From Arthrobacter sp. M2012083 (GTDB lineage: Bacteria > Actinomycetota > Actinomycetes > Actinomycetales > Micrococcaceae), in NCBI RefSeq assembly GCF_000281065.1, contig NZ_AKKK01000004.1, forward strand, positions 62,001 to 126,000: a stretch of 64,000 nucleotides of DNA, in the 5' to 3' direction. Positions within the stretch are counted from its first letter, which is position 1, and each line of letters opens with the position of its first letter. Shown here in pieces: positions 9,296-18,111 of this stretch. A program made the translations under genes and the position numbers. Below the pieces are notes generated by a model that ran no database searches, was not told the origin of the DNA, and was given only the letters and a program-made list of their open reading frames with translations.

Positions 9296-10429
9296 ATGGA
9301 ACCCATTCGAGTCGGCATCATCGGCGTCGGAAATGTCCTTAACCAATACCTGGACAAGATCGGCGTCCACCCCGACGTCAACATCGTTGCGCTCGCGGAT
9401 GTGAACCCCGAGGCAGTGCGGAAGCGTGCTGCCGAGTACGACGTTCCCAAGGCCCTCACTCCGGACGAGTTGCTCGCAGATGAAGACGTGGAGTTGGTCC
9501 TCAACCTCACGCCGCCCAAGCTCCATGCGCCGGTCACCCTCCAGGCGATCGCGGCCGGCAAACATGTCCTTTCGGAGAAGCCCTTCGCAACCTCCCTTGA
9601 GGAAGCCAAGCAGATCCTGGACGCAGCAAGGGCAGCCGGCGTCAAAGTCGGCTCCGCGCCCACCACGTTCCTGGGTTCCGGCATGCAGACCAGCCGCAAA
9701 CTCATCGACGACGGCTGGATCGGCGAGCCGGTGGCGGCCTTCGCATCGTTCGCGTGCCGGGGCTATGAGCACTGGCACCCGAACGTGGACCCCTTCTACA
9801 GCCCCGGGGCTGGCCCAATGCTGGACATCGGCCCGTACCTGATCACCAATCTGGTGAACTTCTTCGGCCCGGTGAAGCGGGTATCCGCGACAACGCCGCG
9901 TTCCTCCGAGACCCGTCCCCGCCCGGGCAAAGAGGGCGAAGTCATCCAGATCCAGACCCCCACGCACGTCACGGGCGCCCTCGACTTCGAGTCTGGCGCT
10001 ACAGCTACGGTGATCGTCAGCTGGGACATCTGGAACCACAACCTGCCGCACCTGGAAATCTACGGCACGGGCGGTTCGCTGGCCGCTCCGAACCCGGACC
10101 ACTTCTCCGGCGCTCCCGTGCTGCGCCGCGGCGAGCCTGGCGACCTTGCGTTGGACATGACACCTCCCGGTGGCGGAGATTGGCGCGAAACGCCCATCAC
10201 CCACCGGGACGACGCCTACCGTGGCATCGGCCTTGCCGAATTCGGTTACGCCATCCGCAACGGCGTGGAACCCCGGACCGGCGGCGACTTCGCCTATCAC
10301 GTACTGGAGGTTCTGCTTGCTTTCGAAGCATCCTCGGAGCAAGGCCGACACATCCGGATTGAAAGCACCTGCGAACGGCCGCGCCCGCTGCCCTCCGTCG
10401 GGCCCCAGGAACCTTACCGTTTCGACTAA
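9296..10429 (+). CDS. Gfo/Idh/MocA family NAD(P)-dependent dehydrogenase
   Basis: Sugar or cyclitol dehydrogenase family, 377 residues. The N-terminal Rossmann motif GIIGVGNV, the EKPFAT motif (about residue 99) holding the catalytic Lys, and a C-terminal substrate domain containing the SPGAGPMLDIGPYL block are all present. ATG 9296 follows a GGAG at a normal distance. It lies 81 bp after hyuB and may be partly co-transcribed past the hairpin. It is one of three Gfo/Idh proteins in this locus, which suggests several oxidations of polyol-type intermediates. The exact substrate is unknown. Confidence 0.85.
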   Translation: MEPIRVGIIGVGNVLNQYLDKIGVHPDVNIVALADVNPEAVRKRAAEYDVPKALTPDELLADEDVELVLNLTPPKLHAPVTLQAIAAGKHVLSEKPFATSLEEAKQILDAARAAGVKVGSAPTTFLGSGMQTSRKLIDDGWIGEPVAAFASFACRGYEHWHPNVDPFYSPGAGPMLDIGPYLITNLVNFFGPVKRVSATTPRSSETRPRPGKEGEVIQIQTPTHVTGALDFESGATATVIVSWDIWNHNLPHLEIYGTGGSLAAPNPDHFSGAPVLRRGEPGDLALDMTPPGGGDWRETPITHRDDAYRGIGLAEFGYAIRNGVEPRTGGDFAYHVLEVLLAFEASSEQGRHIRIESTCERPRPLPSVGPQEPYRFD

Positions 10430-10444
10430 AAGGACAACAGCCAG

Positions 10445-10490
10445 AACAGCAGCCGACGGCGGGACTCAAGTTCCGCCGTCGGCTGCTGTT
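10445..10490. terminator. Strong hairpin terminator after the first operon
   Basis: An 18-bp perfect stem: AACAGCAGCCGACGGCGG (10445-10462) pairs with CCGCCGTCGGCTGCTGTT (10473-10490), with a 10-nt loop and a short T-rich tail. It starts 15 nt after the Gfo/Idh stop codon. Confidence 0.85.
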
Positions 10491-10510
10491 TGTCTTCCAT
10501 GGCCGGGCCG

Positions 10511-10527
10511 CGTATCAAACTGGGACA
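10511..10527. promoter_or_regulatory. Operator motif upstream of the IolD-like gene
   Basis: CGTATCAAACTGGGACA matches the locus consensus in the right half and most of the left half. It lies 87 bp before the IolD-like start codon, directly after the preceding terminator. Confidence 0.6.
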
Positions 10528-10613
10528 CACCGGCGCCTTCGCGCGGTGAAAACCTGAAGTTCGGGCGAATCGGTGTGGAAAATGCCGACGCACCTTCGAA
10601 TTTAGGAGATCGC

Positions 10614-12575
10614 ATGACTAGCACAGCCGCTGCTGACATCGGCACCGTGGTCAACACCGCAGGCGACAAAAAGGCCGTCCGCCGCCGCACAGTCGCACAA
10701 GCAATCGTTGAATACCTTCAGGTCCAGTACAGCGAATTAGACGGTGAACGCAGGCGCCTCGTTCCCGGAATGTACGGCATCTTTGGCCACGGCAACTCCG
10801 TTGGCTTGGCGCAGGGAATCGACGAATATGGTGTGGACTTCCCGCACTATCAGGGCAAAAACGAGCAGTCCATGGTCCATGCGGCCATCGGGTTTGCAAA
10901 GGCTTCCAACCGCGCCGCAACACTTGCGTGCACGGCCTCAGCCGGCCCGGGATCGACCAACATGGTATCCGGCGCCGCCACAGCAACCACCAACCGCCTC
11001 CCGGTGCTTCTTTTCCCCGCGGACATCATCAACAACCGTTTCGGTGACCCGGTGCTCCAGCAGATCGAGCACCCGGTGGAACGTGATGTGTCGGCCAACG
11101 ATTGTTTCCGCCCGGTCAGCCGCTACTTTGATCGGATCACCCACCCGGCACAGTTGCTGTCCACACTCCCTGAAGCCATGCGGGTACTCACCGATCCCGT
11201 CGAAACCGGGGCCGTGGTTGTTTGCCTGCCCCAAGACATTCAGGGCGCGGAGTTCGACTTCCCGGAATCCTTCTTCACGCCGCGCGTATGGCACATTCGC
11301 CGTCGCCCGGCAGTTGAGGACGAGCTGCGCGACGCCGCCGAAATCATCCGCAACGCCAAGCGTCCGCTGCTGATCTCCGGTGGCGGTGTCCGCTACTCCA
11401 AGGCACAGGAGGAACTGGCACGCTTCAGCGCGGAGTTCGGCATCCCGGTGTCAGAGACCTACGCGGGCAAGGGCAGCGGACCCATCACCGACCTCAACCT
11501 CGGTGCTCTGGGTGTGACCGGAACCGTTGGCGCCAACGAGATCGCGGACGGCGCAGATGTGGTCATCACTGTCGGCTCGCGTCTCCAAGACTTCATCACG
11601 GCCTCGCATTCGCTGTTCCAGAACCCGGATGTTAAGTTCGTCAACCTCAATGTGGGCTCCTTCGATGCCCACAAGATGGGCTCATTCCCGGTCATCGGCG
11701 ATGCAAGGCTGTCGCTGGCTGCTCTGCGGGAGCGTCTGGCGGCCGTTGGGTACTCGACGTCGGACGAGTTCCGCAGCGACATCGCAGATGCCCGCAAGGC
11801 CACGATGGAGGTGCGCAAGCACGACCTTCAGGATTTCGCCGGCGAACTGATGAGCCAGGCCCAGGTGATCGACGTACTCAATAAGCGCACCACAAGTGAC
11901 GACGCCCTGATTTTGGGCTCCGGCGGCGTGGTTGAAGGCATCCATAAGGCGTGGGATCCCTCCAACGGCACCGAAATTCACTTTGAATACGCCAACTCCT
12001 GCATGGGCCATGAGATCCCGGCGGGCCTCGGCTACCGTTTGGCTCGTCCCGATGCGCCGGGCGAGGTATATGTCCTGATCGGTGACGGTACCTACTTCAT
12101 GCAGCCCACCGAACTGGTCACGGCAGTCCAGGAACGCAAGAAGATCATCACTATCGTTATCGACAACCGCGGACACCAGTGCATCTGGCCCCTCCAAGTT
12201 GCCAAGGGTGGTCCTGGCCGCGAATTCGGCACACAGTACCGGGAACGCAGCAAAGAGTCAGGTCGACTGGACGGGTCGATCCTCGACTTCGACATCGCAG
12301 CCAACGCAGCCAGCATGGGCTGTGCTGCCTGGTCCACGACGACCATCGAGGAGTTCTCGGCCGCCCTCACCGAGGCGCAGGAAGCCGAAGGCCCCGCCGT
12401 GATCGTGGCCCGAGTTGAGCCCTGGCGCTACCTTTCCGGCAATGGCGCCTTCTGGGACGTTGGAGCTCCGATGACTTCGGAGCGACCCGCAACGCTCGAG
12501 GGCATCGCCAAGCATCTCAAGGGCCGTGAGCGCCAGCGCTTCTACGCTGCCACCACCGCACCTGAAACGCGCTGA
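10614..12575 (+). CDS. IolD-like thiamine-diphosphate-dependent enzyme
   Basis: ThDP enzyme of 653 residues, near the length of IolD, which opens the ring of trihydroxycyclohexane-1,2-dione in inositol catabolism. IolD-type stretches include GIFGHGNSVGLAQG, the catalytic Glu in YQGKNEQSMVHAA (about residue 85), TNMVSGAATATTNRLPVLL and CFRPVSRYFDRI. The cofactor motif is GDGTYF followed about 25 residues on by DN. ATG 10614 has TAGGAGAT upstream, so I reject the much longer frame that overlaps the previous gene. In this locus it may open a related cyclic diketone; no other iolBCE-type genes are present, so the classical pathway is incomplete here. Confidence 0.85.
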   Translation: MTSTAAADIGTVVNTAGDKKAVRRRTVAQAIVEYLQVQYSELDGERRRLVPGMYGIFGHGNSVGLAQGIDEYGVDFPHYQGKNEQSMVHAAIGFAKASNRAATLACTASAGPGSTNMVSGAATATTNRLPVLLFPADIINNRFGDPVLQQIEHPVERDVSANDCFRPVSRYFDRITHPAQLLSTLPEAMRVLTDPVETGAVVVCLPQDIQGAEFDFPESFFTPRVWHIRRRPAVEDELRDAAEIIRNAKRPLLISGGGVRYSKAQEELARFSAEFGIPVSETYAGKGSGPITDLNLGALGVTGTVGANEIADGADVVITVGSRLQDFITASHSLFQNPDVKFVNLNVGSFDAHKMGSFPVIGDARLSLAALRERLAAVGYSTSDEFRSDIADARKATMEVRKHDLQDFAGELMSQAQVIDVLNKRTTSDDALILGSGGVVEGIHKAWDPSNGTEIHFEYANSCMGHEIPAGLGYRLARPDAPGEVYVLIGDGTYFMQPTELVTAVQERKKIITIVIDNRGHQCIWPLQVAKGGPGREFGTQYRERSKESGRLDGSILDFDIAANAASMGCAAWSTTTIEEFSAALTEAQEAEGPAVIVARVEPWRYLSGNGAFWDVGAPMTSERPATLEGIAKHLKGRERQRFYAATTAPETR

Positions 12576-12582
12576 GCGCACC

Positions 12583-12612
12583 GGGCGGGACCGCTACGCA
12601 GCGGTCCCGCCC
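12583..12612. terminator. Hairpin between the IolD-like and aldehyde dehydrogenase genes
   Basis: GGGCGGGACCGCT pairs with AGCGGTCCCGCCC around a 4-nt loop (13 bp). There is no clear U-tract, so partial read-through into the aldehyde dehydrogenase gene 57 bp on is plausible; no separate operator is seen in that gap. Confidence 0.6.
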
Positions 12613-12668
12613 GTCGTCTTACGGGCTTGCCCGTTCTTTCCAATTTTCGCAACAAAGGAGCATTCATC

Positions 12669-14024
12669 ATGAGCGCATTTGCCGTTACTGATCCGGCTAC
12701 CGGAACCATCCACGCCGAATACCCCGCAGCCACTGATGCCGAGGTGGAAGCCGGGCTCAGCGCAGCACAGAGGACCTACCAGGAGTGGTCCCGTACCACC
12801 ACGGTGGCCGAACGGGCGGCCTTGGCCAAGCGTCTTGCGGACCTGTTTGTCGAGCGTAAGGACAAGCTGGCCGCCATCATCAATCGGGAGATGGGCAAGC
12901 CGCTGCAGCAGGCAGTGGGCGAAGCTGAGTTCTCCGGTTCCATTGCGGCCGCTTTCGCGGAGCACGCCGAGGAATGGCTGGCCGATGAGCAACTCGAAGT
13001 AGCAGACGGGCTCCGGAGCTTCTTCCGGTACCAGGGCCTCGGCGTGATCCTGGGCATCATGCCGTGGAACTACCCCTACTACCAGGTGGCACGGTTTGCC
13101 ATTCCGAATATCATTTTGGGCAACACAGTGATCGTCCGCCACGCCAGCCAGTGCCCGGAATCGGCGTTGGCGTTGGAGGAACTCTTCCGCGACGCAGGCT
13201 TCCCGGAGGGCGCCTACGTCAACCTGTTCGCCACGCACCAGCAGATCTCCACCATCATTGCCGACGATCGTACACAGGGCGTCTCACTCACGGGCTCAGA
13301 GCAGGTGGGTGCGATCGTTGCCGAGCAGGCCGGACGCGCCTTGAAGAAGTGCGTGCTGGAGCTCGGTGGGGCCGACGTCTTCCTGGTGCTCGATACGGAT
13401 GACGTGGACCTTGCAGTGAAGAAGGCCGTCATGGGCCGCATGGGCAATACAGGCCAATCCTGCAACGGTTCCAAGAGGATCGTCGTGATGGACAAGTACT
13501 TCGATGAGTTCTCGGAGAAGTTCAAGGCGGCCATCGCCGGCCAGTCCTACGAGAACGGTGATTTCGGGCCGATGTCTTCGGCTTCCGCCACCAAATTCCT
13601 GGCCTCGCAGGTGCAGGGTGCCTTGGACCAGGGGGCCGAGATCCTGGTGGGCAACAATGAGCCCGAGGGCAACGTCTTCACGCCGACGGTTATCACCAAC
13701 ATCACCCCGTCCATGGACGTTTACAGCGAGGAGCTTTTTGGCCCTGTTGCGCAGCTCTACAAGGTCGGCAGTGACGCTGAGGCGATCAAGCTGGCCAACT
13801 CTTCGCCGTACGGCCTGGGTTCCGTGGTGATTTGCGACGACGTTGAGCGCGCCGAGCGCGTCGGCAACCAGCTCGACGTCGGCATGGTCTTCGTAGGCGC
13901 CTATGACCTCAGCGGTGCGGATGTACCGTTCGGCGGCGTCAAGAAGTCCGGGTATGGACGGGAACTCGGCAAGGTAGGAATGCTGGAGTTCGCGAACAAG
14001 AAGCTGTTCCGCTTCGCCAAGTAG
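12669..14024 (+). CDS. NAD(P)-dependent aldehyde dehydrogenase (succinate-semialdehyde dehydrogenase-like)
   Basis: ALDH superfamily enzyme, 451 residues, oxidising an aldehyde to the acid. The general base Glu in LELGGADVF and the catalytic Cys in NTGQSCNGSKR are present, as is the oxyanion Asn in MPWNYPYY. It resembles GabD/Sad-type dehydrogenases. ATG 12669 follows AAAGGAG at 6 nt. Its position after the IolD-like gene suggests it removes an aldehyde from ring or sugar cleavage (inference). Confidence 0.88.
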   Translation: MSAFAVTDPATGTIHAEYPAATDAEVEAGLSAAQRTYQEWSRTTTVAERAALAKRLADLFVERKDKLAAIINREMGKPLQQAVGEAEFSGSIAAAFAEHAEEWLADEQLEVADGLRSFFRYQGLGVILGIMPWNYPYYQVARFAIPNIILGNTVIVRHASQCPESALALEELFRDAGFPEGAYVNLFATHQQISTIIADDRTQGVSLTGSEQVGAIVAEQAGRALKKCVLELGGADVFLVLDTDDVDLAVKKAVMGRMGNTGQSCNGSKRIVVMDKYFDEFSEKFKAAIAGQSYENGDFGPMSSASATKFLASQVQGALDQGAEILVGNNEPEGNVFTPTVITNITPSMDVYSEELFGPVAQLYKVGSDAEAIKLANSSPYGLGSVVICDDVERAERVGNQLDVGMVFVGAYDLSGADVPFGGVKKSGYGRELGKVGMLEFANKKLFRFAK

Positions 14025-14040
14025 TCAGCAAACCTAAGAA

Positions 14041-14073
14041 GGAGGCCGGATCGTCGTGATCCGGCCTCCTCTT
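14041..14073. terminator. Bidirectional terminator between convergent genes
   Basis: GGAGGCCGGATC pairs with GATCCGGCCTCC around GTCGT, followed by TCTTTT and preceded by an A-rich run on the other side. It serves the aldehyde dehydrogenase (+) and the convergent Gfo/Idh gene (-). Confidence 0.85.
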
Positions 14074-14098
14074 TTGTGAGTGGGGTGATGGTGGCGGT

Positions 14099-15283
14099 TC
14101 AGGCCTGGTAGGTGGTGTGTCCGGAGACTTCCGGGATCTCAACCCAGTTCCCGGAACCGGCGCTGCGCAGCGATGCATCCACCAGTTCCGAGGCAGACCA
14201 GCCGTCAGCAGCAGACGGACCCAGCTGTTGACCTTCGGCCACTGAGCGCAGGAACAGGGCAGCCTCTATGGTCTTGAGATCGTTAAAACCTATGCCCGGA
14301 CCCGGACCCGGCTGGAAGCGTCCGAACTCGCCGTAGGACGGCGGCGTCATGATGGTTCGGTAGCCGCTGCGGTCCGTGGCAACTTCCAGCTGGTTCATCC
14401 GTTCGAAGTTCCAGCGGAGTGAGCCCTCGGTGCCGTAGACCTCGATGATGTATTCCGCGTGGGGTCCAATAGCTACCCGGGTGGACTCGAACATGCCGAT
14501 CGCGCCGCCTTCGAACCGGGCGAGCATTGCCGTGTAGTCCTCGTTTTCCACCTCCCGGGTGACTTCGGACGCCTGGCCCATGTCAAAGGAATTCGAGGAG
14601 TTTCCCGCCGGAAGAGGCCGGTCCTTGATGAACGTCTCCGTCACAGCATTCAGAGAGGTGATGCGTCCTACCAAGAACTGGGCGAGGTCGAACCCGTGGC
14701 TCAAGACGTCACCCAGGACTCCCGAACCTGCCCGGGCCTGCTCGTAACGCCAAGTAAACACCTGGCTTGGATCCGAGGCGTAGCCGGTGAGCAAACGGAT
14801 CTGCACGTTGGTGATGCGGCCCAGAGTGCCGGAGCGAATCAGCCTGCGGGCCTCCGCCACAGCCGGGGCGTGCCGATAGTTAAAGCCCACCGAGGTGATC
14901 AGCCCCGCAGCCTCGGCCCCCTGCGCGATCTCGCGGGACTCCTGGGCGCTCCGTCCCATAGGCTTCTCGATCCAGAAGTGCTTGCCGGCCTCGATGGTGG
15001 CAAGGGCTATTTCATGGTGGAGGAAGTTCGGGGAGCATATGGAGACCACATCCACATCCGGGTTCTCCAGTACCTTGCGGTAGTCAGTGGCGGTCTCCTT
15101 ATACCCGAGGGCATCCTCGGCATGATGGCGGCCGGCGTCGTCGGGATCCGCGGCGATCACAAGCTCCGGGTGCCGTGGCAGTTCCGGGAAGAACTGCTTG
15201 GTGGCCAGGTAAGCGCGGGAGTGCAACCTGCCCATCCATCCGACCGAAATCAGGCCAACCCCAATGCGGTTCTGCTGTTCCAA
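14099..15283 (-). CDS. Gfo/Idh/MocA family oxidoreductase
   Basis: NAD(P)-dependent dehydrogenase of 394 residues. The Rossmann start is GLISVGWMGRLHSRAY; the EKPMG motif carries the catalytic Lys; GSGVLGDVLSHGFDLAQFL is the substrate-domain helix with the conserved Asp/His. The start is TTG 15283, preceded by AAGGAG at 5 nt. It is divergent from the SDR gene with a shared operator-bearing intergenic region, so both are probably switched together. Relatives oxidise inositols, glucosides or amino sugars; the substrate is not assignable. Confidence 0.85.
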   Translation of the reverse strand: MEQQNRIGVGLISVGWMGRLHSRAYLATKQFFPELPRHPELVIAADPDDAGRHHAEDALGYKETATDYRKVLENPDVDVVSICSPNFLHHEIALATIEAGKHFWIEKPMGRSAQESREIAQGAEAAGLITSVGFNYRHAPAVAEARRLIRSGTLGRITNVQIRLLTGYASDPSQVFTWRYEQARAGSGVLGDVLSHGFDLAQFLVGRITSLNAVTETFIKDRPLPAGNSSNSFDMGQASEVTREVENEDYTAMLARFEGGAIGMFESTRVAIGPHAEYIIEVYGTEGSLRWNFERMNQLEVATDRSGYRTIMTPPSYGEFGRFQPGPGPGIGFNDLKTIEAALFLRSVAEGQQLGPSAADGWSASELVDASLRSAGSGNWVEIPEVSGHTTYQA

Positions 15284-15380
15284 GAGGACTCCTTAGTCTT
15301 TACCGCTCTCAGGCGGTGCTGTGCCGCAGAATGACGGCGGCATCTACTGATCAGCCTAGGAATGTTGCGGGTGTGTGCTG

Positions 15381-15397
15381 TGTCTCAATGTGAGACA
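15381..15397. promoter_or_regulatory. Perfect operator palindrome between divergent genes
   Basis: TGTCTCAATGTGAGACA has perfect 7-bp arms around ATG. It is the most symmetric copy of the locus motif and lies between the divergent Gfo/Idh (-) and SDR (+) genes, 75 bp from the SDR start. Confidence 0.75.
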
Positions 15398-15471
15398 CAT
15401 GGCGCCGGGATAGCGCTGTTTTAGTTGAAGGAACCAGCCCGACACCACCTAGCAAGAGGAGCCCGTCGACG

Positions 15472-16239
15472 ATGATGGACCGCAACCAACCACTACGAAC
15501 CGGCCCCCTGCGCGTGCTCGTTACTGGAGCTTCGTCAGGTGTCGGGGAAGCCACGGCCAAGTTGTTCGCAAGCCGTGGCGCCCGTGTGGCGTTGTTGGGC
15601 CGCCGGCCTGAAGAACTGCAGCGGGTGGCCGCGGACATCGGCACCGATGCCCACACTCTGGTTGCCGACGTCTCCGATGCCGGGGCCGTCAGGAACGCTG
15701 TGAGGAGTGCGATCCACGTCATGGGTGGTTTGGACGTGGCGGTCAACGCCGCAGGTGTAGCAGGACATGTTGCCTTGGAAAACCTCACCGATGACCACTG
15801 GCATGAGGTGCTGCAGACCAACTTGTCCGGCACCTTTTATGTGGCACGCGAGGCTGCACTCCATATGCGGCGGGCCGGCCGGGGTGCGATCGTCAATGTC
15901 GCTTCCGACCTGGCCTCTGTTGGCGCTGCAGGACTCGTCCACTACTGCGCAGCCAAAGCCGGTGTCGTGGGACTCACCAAAGCGCTGGCCCTGGAACTTG
16001 CGCCCTCCGTCAGGGTCAACGCCGTCTGCCCAGGTCCGATAGATACGCCCATGGTGCGCGCCGGATTGTCGGCGGCACCGGATCCTTTGGCGGCCCTCAC
16101 GTCGAAAGAAGGCACCGTGCCGCTGAACCGCCTCGCTGATCCAGAGGAGGTGGCAGCCGCTATTTATTTCCTGGCGGTCGAGGGGACCTTTGCCACCGGA
16201 ACCAGCATGGCGTTCGACGGCGGCACAACAGCTGCGTAG
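15472..16239 (+). CDS. Short-chain dehydrogenase/reductase (SDR)
   Basis: Classical SDR of 255 residues. The cofactor motif TGASSGVGEA is near residue 20; the catalytic Ser lies in the block beginning SDLAS, with YCAAK supplying Tyr and Lys; NAAG is present. The end CxxPI...DGGTTA is typical. It starts at ATG 15472 (a second ATG follows at once) after AAGAGGAG. It heads the operon SDR-dehydratase-2-hydroxyacid dehydrogenase and probably oxidises or reduces a sugar or polyol hydroxyl. Confidence 0.88.
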   Translation: MMDRNQPLRTGPLRVLVTGASSGVGEATAKLFASRGARVALLGRRPEELQRVAADIGTDAHTLVADVSDAGAVRNAVRSAIHVMGGLDVAVNAAGVAGHVALENLTDDHWHEVLQTNLSGTFYVAREAALHMRRAGRGAIVNVASDLASVGAAGLVHYCAAKAGVVGLTKALALELAPSVRVNAVCPGPIDTPMVRAGLSAAPDPLAALTSKEGTVPLNRLADPEEVAAAIYFLAVEGTFATGTSMAFDGGTTAA

Positions 16240-16291
16240 GAACGCCACCAATTACCTGTCAACTGAACAAGCCCAAGGAGCTTTGAAGGAA

Positions 16292-18052
16292 ATGGAAGAG
16301 TCAAACTACAAGGACCTCCGCAGCGCACGATGGTTCGCGCCGCATGATCTCACCGGATTTGTTCACCGCACGGCGATCCAAGCTGAGGGATTCTCACGCT
16401 TTGCGCTCAAGGACAAGCCGGTCATTGGCATCGCCAATTCCTGGTCGGAACTGGTCAACTGCAACATCCACTTCAAGCTCCTGGCTGATGCGGTCAAGCG
16501 CGGTGTCTTGATGGCCGGCGGCCTGCCGCTGGAGTTCCCCACAATTTCCTTGGGCGAAAGCCTGATGAAGCCCTCGGCCATGCAGTTCCGCAACCTGATG
16601 GCCATGGACGTCGAAGAGTCCATCCGGGCATACCCTTTGGACGCGATCGTACTCCTGGGTGGCTGTGACAAGACTGTCCCGGCACAGCTTATGGGAGCAG
16701 CAAGTGCCGATGTTCCCACGATCATGCTGACCGGCGGACCCCAGGAGCCCGCACACTTCCGCGGGAAACAGCTCGGTGTCGGTACAGACACGTGGAAGTA
16801 CGCAGATGAACTGCGCGCAGGAAAGATTACCGAGGCGGACTTCGACGAGCTTGAGTCGGCCGCGAAGCCCTCTGCCGGGCACTGCAGTGAGATGGGTACG
16901 GCCTCAACCATGACCTCGCTGGTTGAAGCACTTGGCATGTGTTTGCCGGGTACCGCGTCGATCCCCGCGGTAGACGCGCGCCGTGCCCAGGCAGCGGAAG
17001 CAACGGGACGCCGCGCGGTGGAGATGGCGCTGTCACAGGGGCCGAAGCCCAGCGAAATCTTGACAAAGGAGGCCTTCGATAACGCCATCACACTCCTGAT
17101 GGCTGTGGGAGGGTCCACCAACGCAGTGGTCCACCTGCTGGCTCTAGCACGGCGTGTCGGCTACGAGCTGCCCTTGGACCGATTCCATGAGATTTCCCAA
17201 CGGACGCCCCGAATTGTCAACGTACGTCCATCCGGCGAGTACCTGGTCCAGCAACTCTTCCAGGTTGGCGGAATCTCCACCGTTCTCAAGGAGCTGACGC
17301 CACTGCTAAATAAGGACGCAATAACCGTCACAGGCGAGTCCCTTGAGAAGGGCTACCTTAGTGCTCCCGAACCTGACGGCGTGGTGGTCAGTACGCTGGA
17401 GGCGCCTTTCGATGCCTCCGGAGGCATCGCCGTCGTGCGTGGCTCCCTGGCGCCCAACGGCGCTGTCATCAAGAGGAGCGCCGCTTCCAAGGACCTGCTG
17501 CAGCACAAGGGTTCCGCAGTGGTGTTCGAAGACATCTACGATCTGGGACGCAGGATTGATGACCCCGATCTGGACATCTCCGAGGACTCAGTCTTGGTCC
17601 TGCGCAACAGCGGGCCGGTTGGGGCTCCCGGTATGCCCGAGTGGGGCATGCTGCCGATCCCGGAGAGACTTCTGCGCCGCGGTATCCGGGACATCGTCCG
17701 GATCTCAGATGCCCGGATGAGTGGCACGGCCTTCGGCACTACAGTCCTGCATGTTTCCCCAGAGGCTGCCGTGGGCGGCCCGCTGGCGATTGTCCGCGAT
17801 GGTGATCCAATCGTGCTCGACGTCGAGAACCAGCGCCTCGACTTGGACATCCCGGCAGAAGAAATCGATAACCGCTTGGCCGAACTCAAACTTCCGGAAC
17901 CGAAATATCGTCGCGGCTATGGTCGGCTCTTCATCGACCACGTGAACCAGGCCCACGAAGGGTGCGACTTCGACTTCCTCAAGGGCCTGCCTGACGAGGA
18001 ACCACAGCGACTGCCGTACGGCCTGATGAGCGGTTGGCAGGGCGGCTGGTAG
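16292..18052 (+). CDS. IlvD/Edd family dehydratase (sugar-acid or dihydroxy-acid dehydratase)
   Basis: Fe-S dehydratase of 586 residues, the size of arabinonate/xylonate-type sugar-acid dehydratases. Cluster-ligand cysteines lie in LVNCNIHF, GGCDKTVPAQ and AGHCSEMGTA. The C-terminal DARMSGTAFG is diagnostic of the family. ATG 16292 follows GAAGGA; the frame continues upstream into the SDR gene but has no site there. In context a sugar-acid dehydratase producing a 2-keto-3-deoxy acid is more likely than branched-chain amino acid synthesis, and the FAH protein upstream could act on such a product (inference). Confidence 0.88.
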   Translation: MEESNYKDLRSARWFAPHDLTGFVHRTAIQAEGFSRFALKDKPVIGIANSWSELVNCNIHFKLLADAVKRGVLMAGGLPLEFPTISLGESLMKPSAMQFRNLMAMDVEESIRAYPLDAIVLLGGCDKTVPAQLMGAASADVPTIMLTGGPQEPAHFRGKQLGVGTDTWKYADELRAGKITEADFDELESAAKPSAGHCSEMGTASTMTSLVEALGMCLPGTASIPAVDARRAQAAEATGRRAVEMALSQGPKPSEILTKEAFDNAITLLMAVGGSTNAVVHLLALARRVGYELPLDRFHEISQRTPRIVNVRPSGEYLVQQLFQVGGISTVLKELTPLLNKDAITVTGESLEKGYLSAPEPDGVVVSTLEAPFDASGGIAVVRGSLAPNGAVIKRSAASKDLLQHKGSAVVFEDIYDLGRRIDDPDLDISEDSVLVLRNSGPVGAPGMPEWGMLPIPERLLRRGIRDIVRISDARMSGTAFGTTVLHVSPEAAVGGPLAIVRDGDPIVLDVENQRLDLDIPAEEIDNRLAELKLPEPKYRRGYGRLFIDHVNQAHEGCDFDFLKGLPDEEPQRLPYGLMSGWQGGW

Positions 18053-18111
18053 CCGGCAACGGGTCCAATCTGAAGATGGGTTCCCCACAGGGACACCCCG
18101 GGAAGGAAAAT

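Noticed and set aside
10170..10613. N-terminal extension of the IolD-like protein
   Set aside because: It would overlap the preceding gene, its terminator and the operator; ATG 10614 has a good ribosome-binding site and fits the family length.
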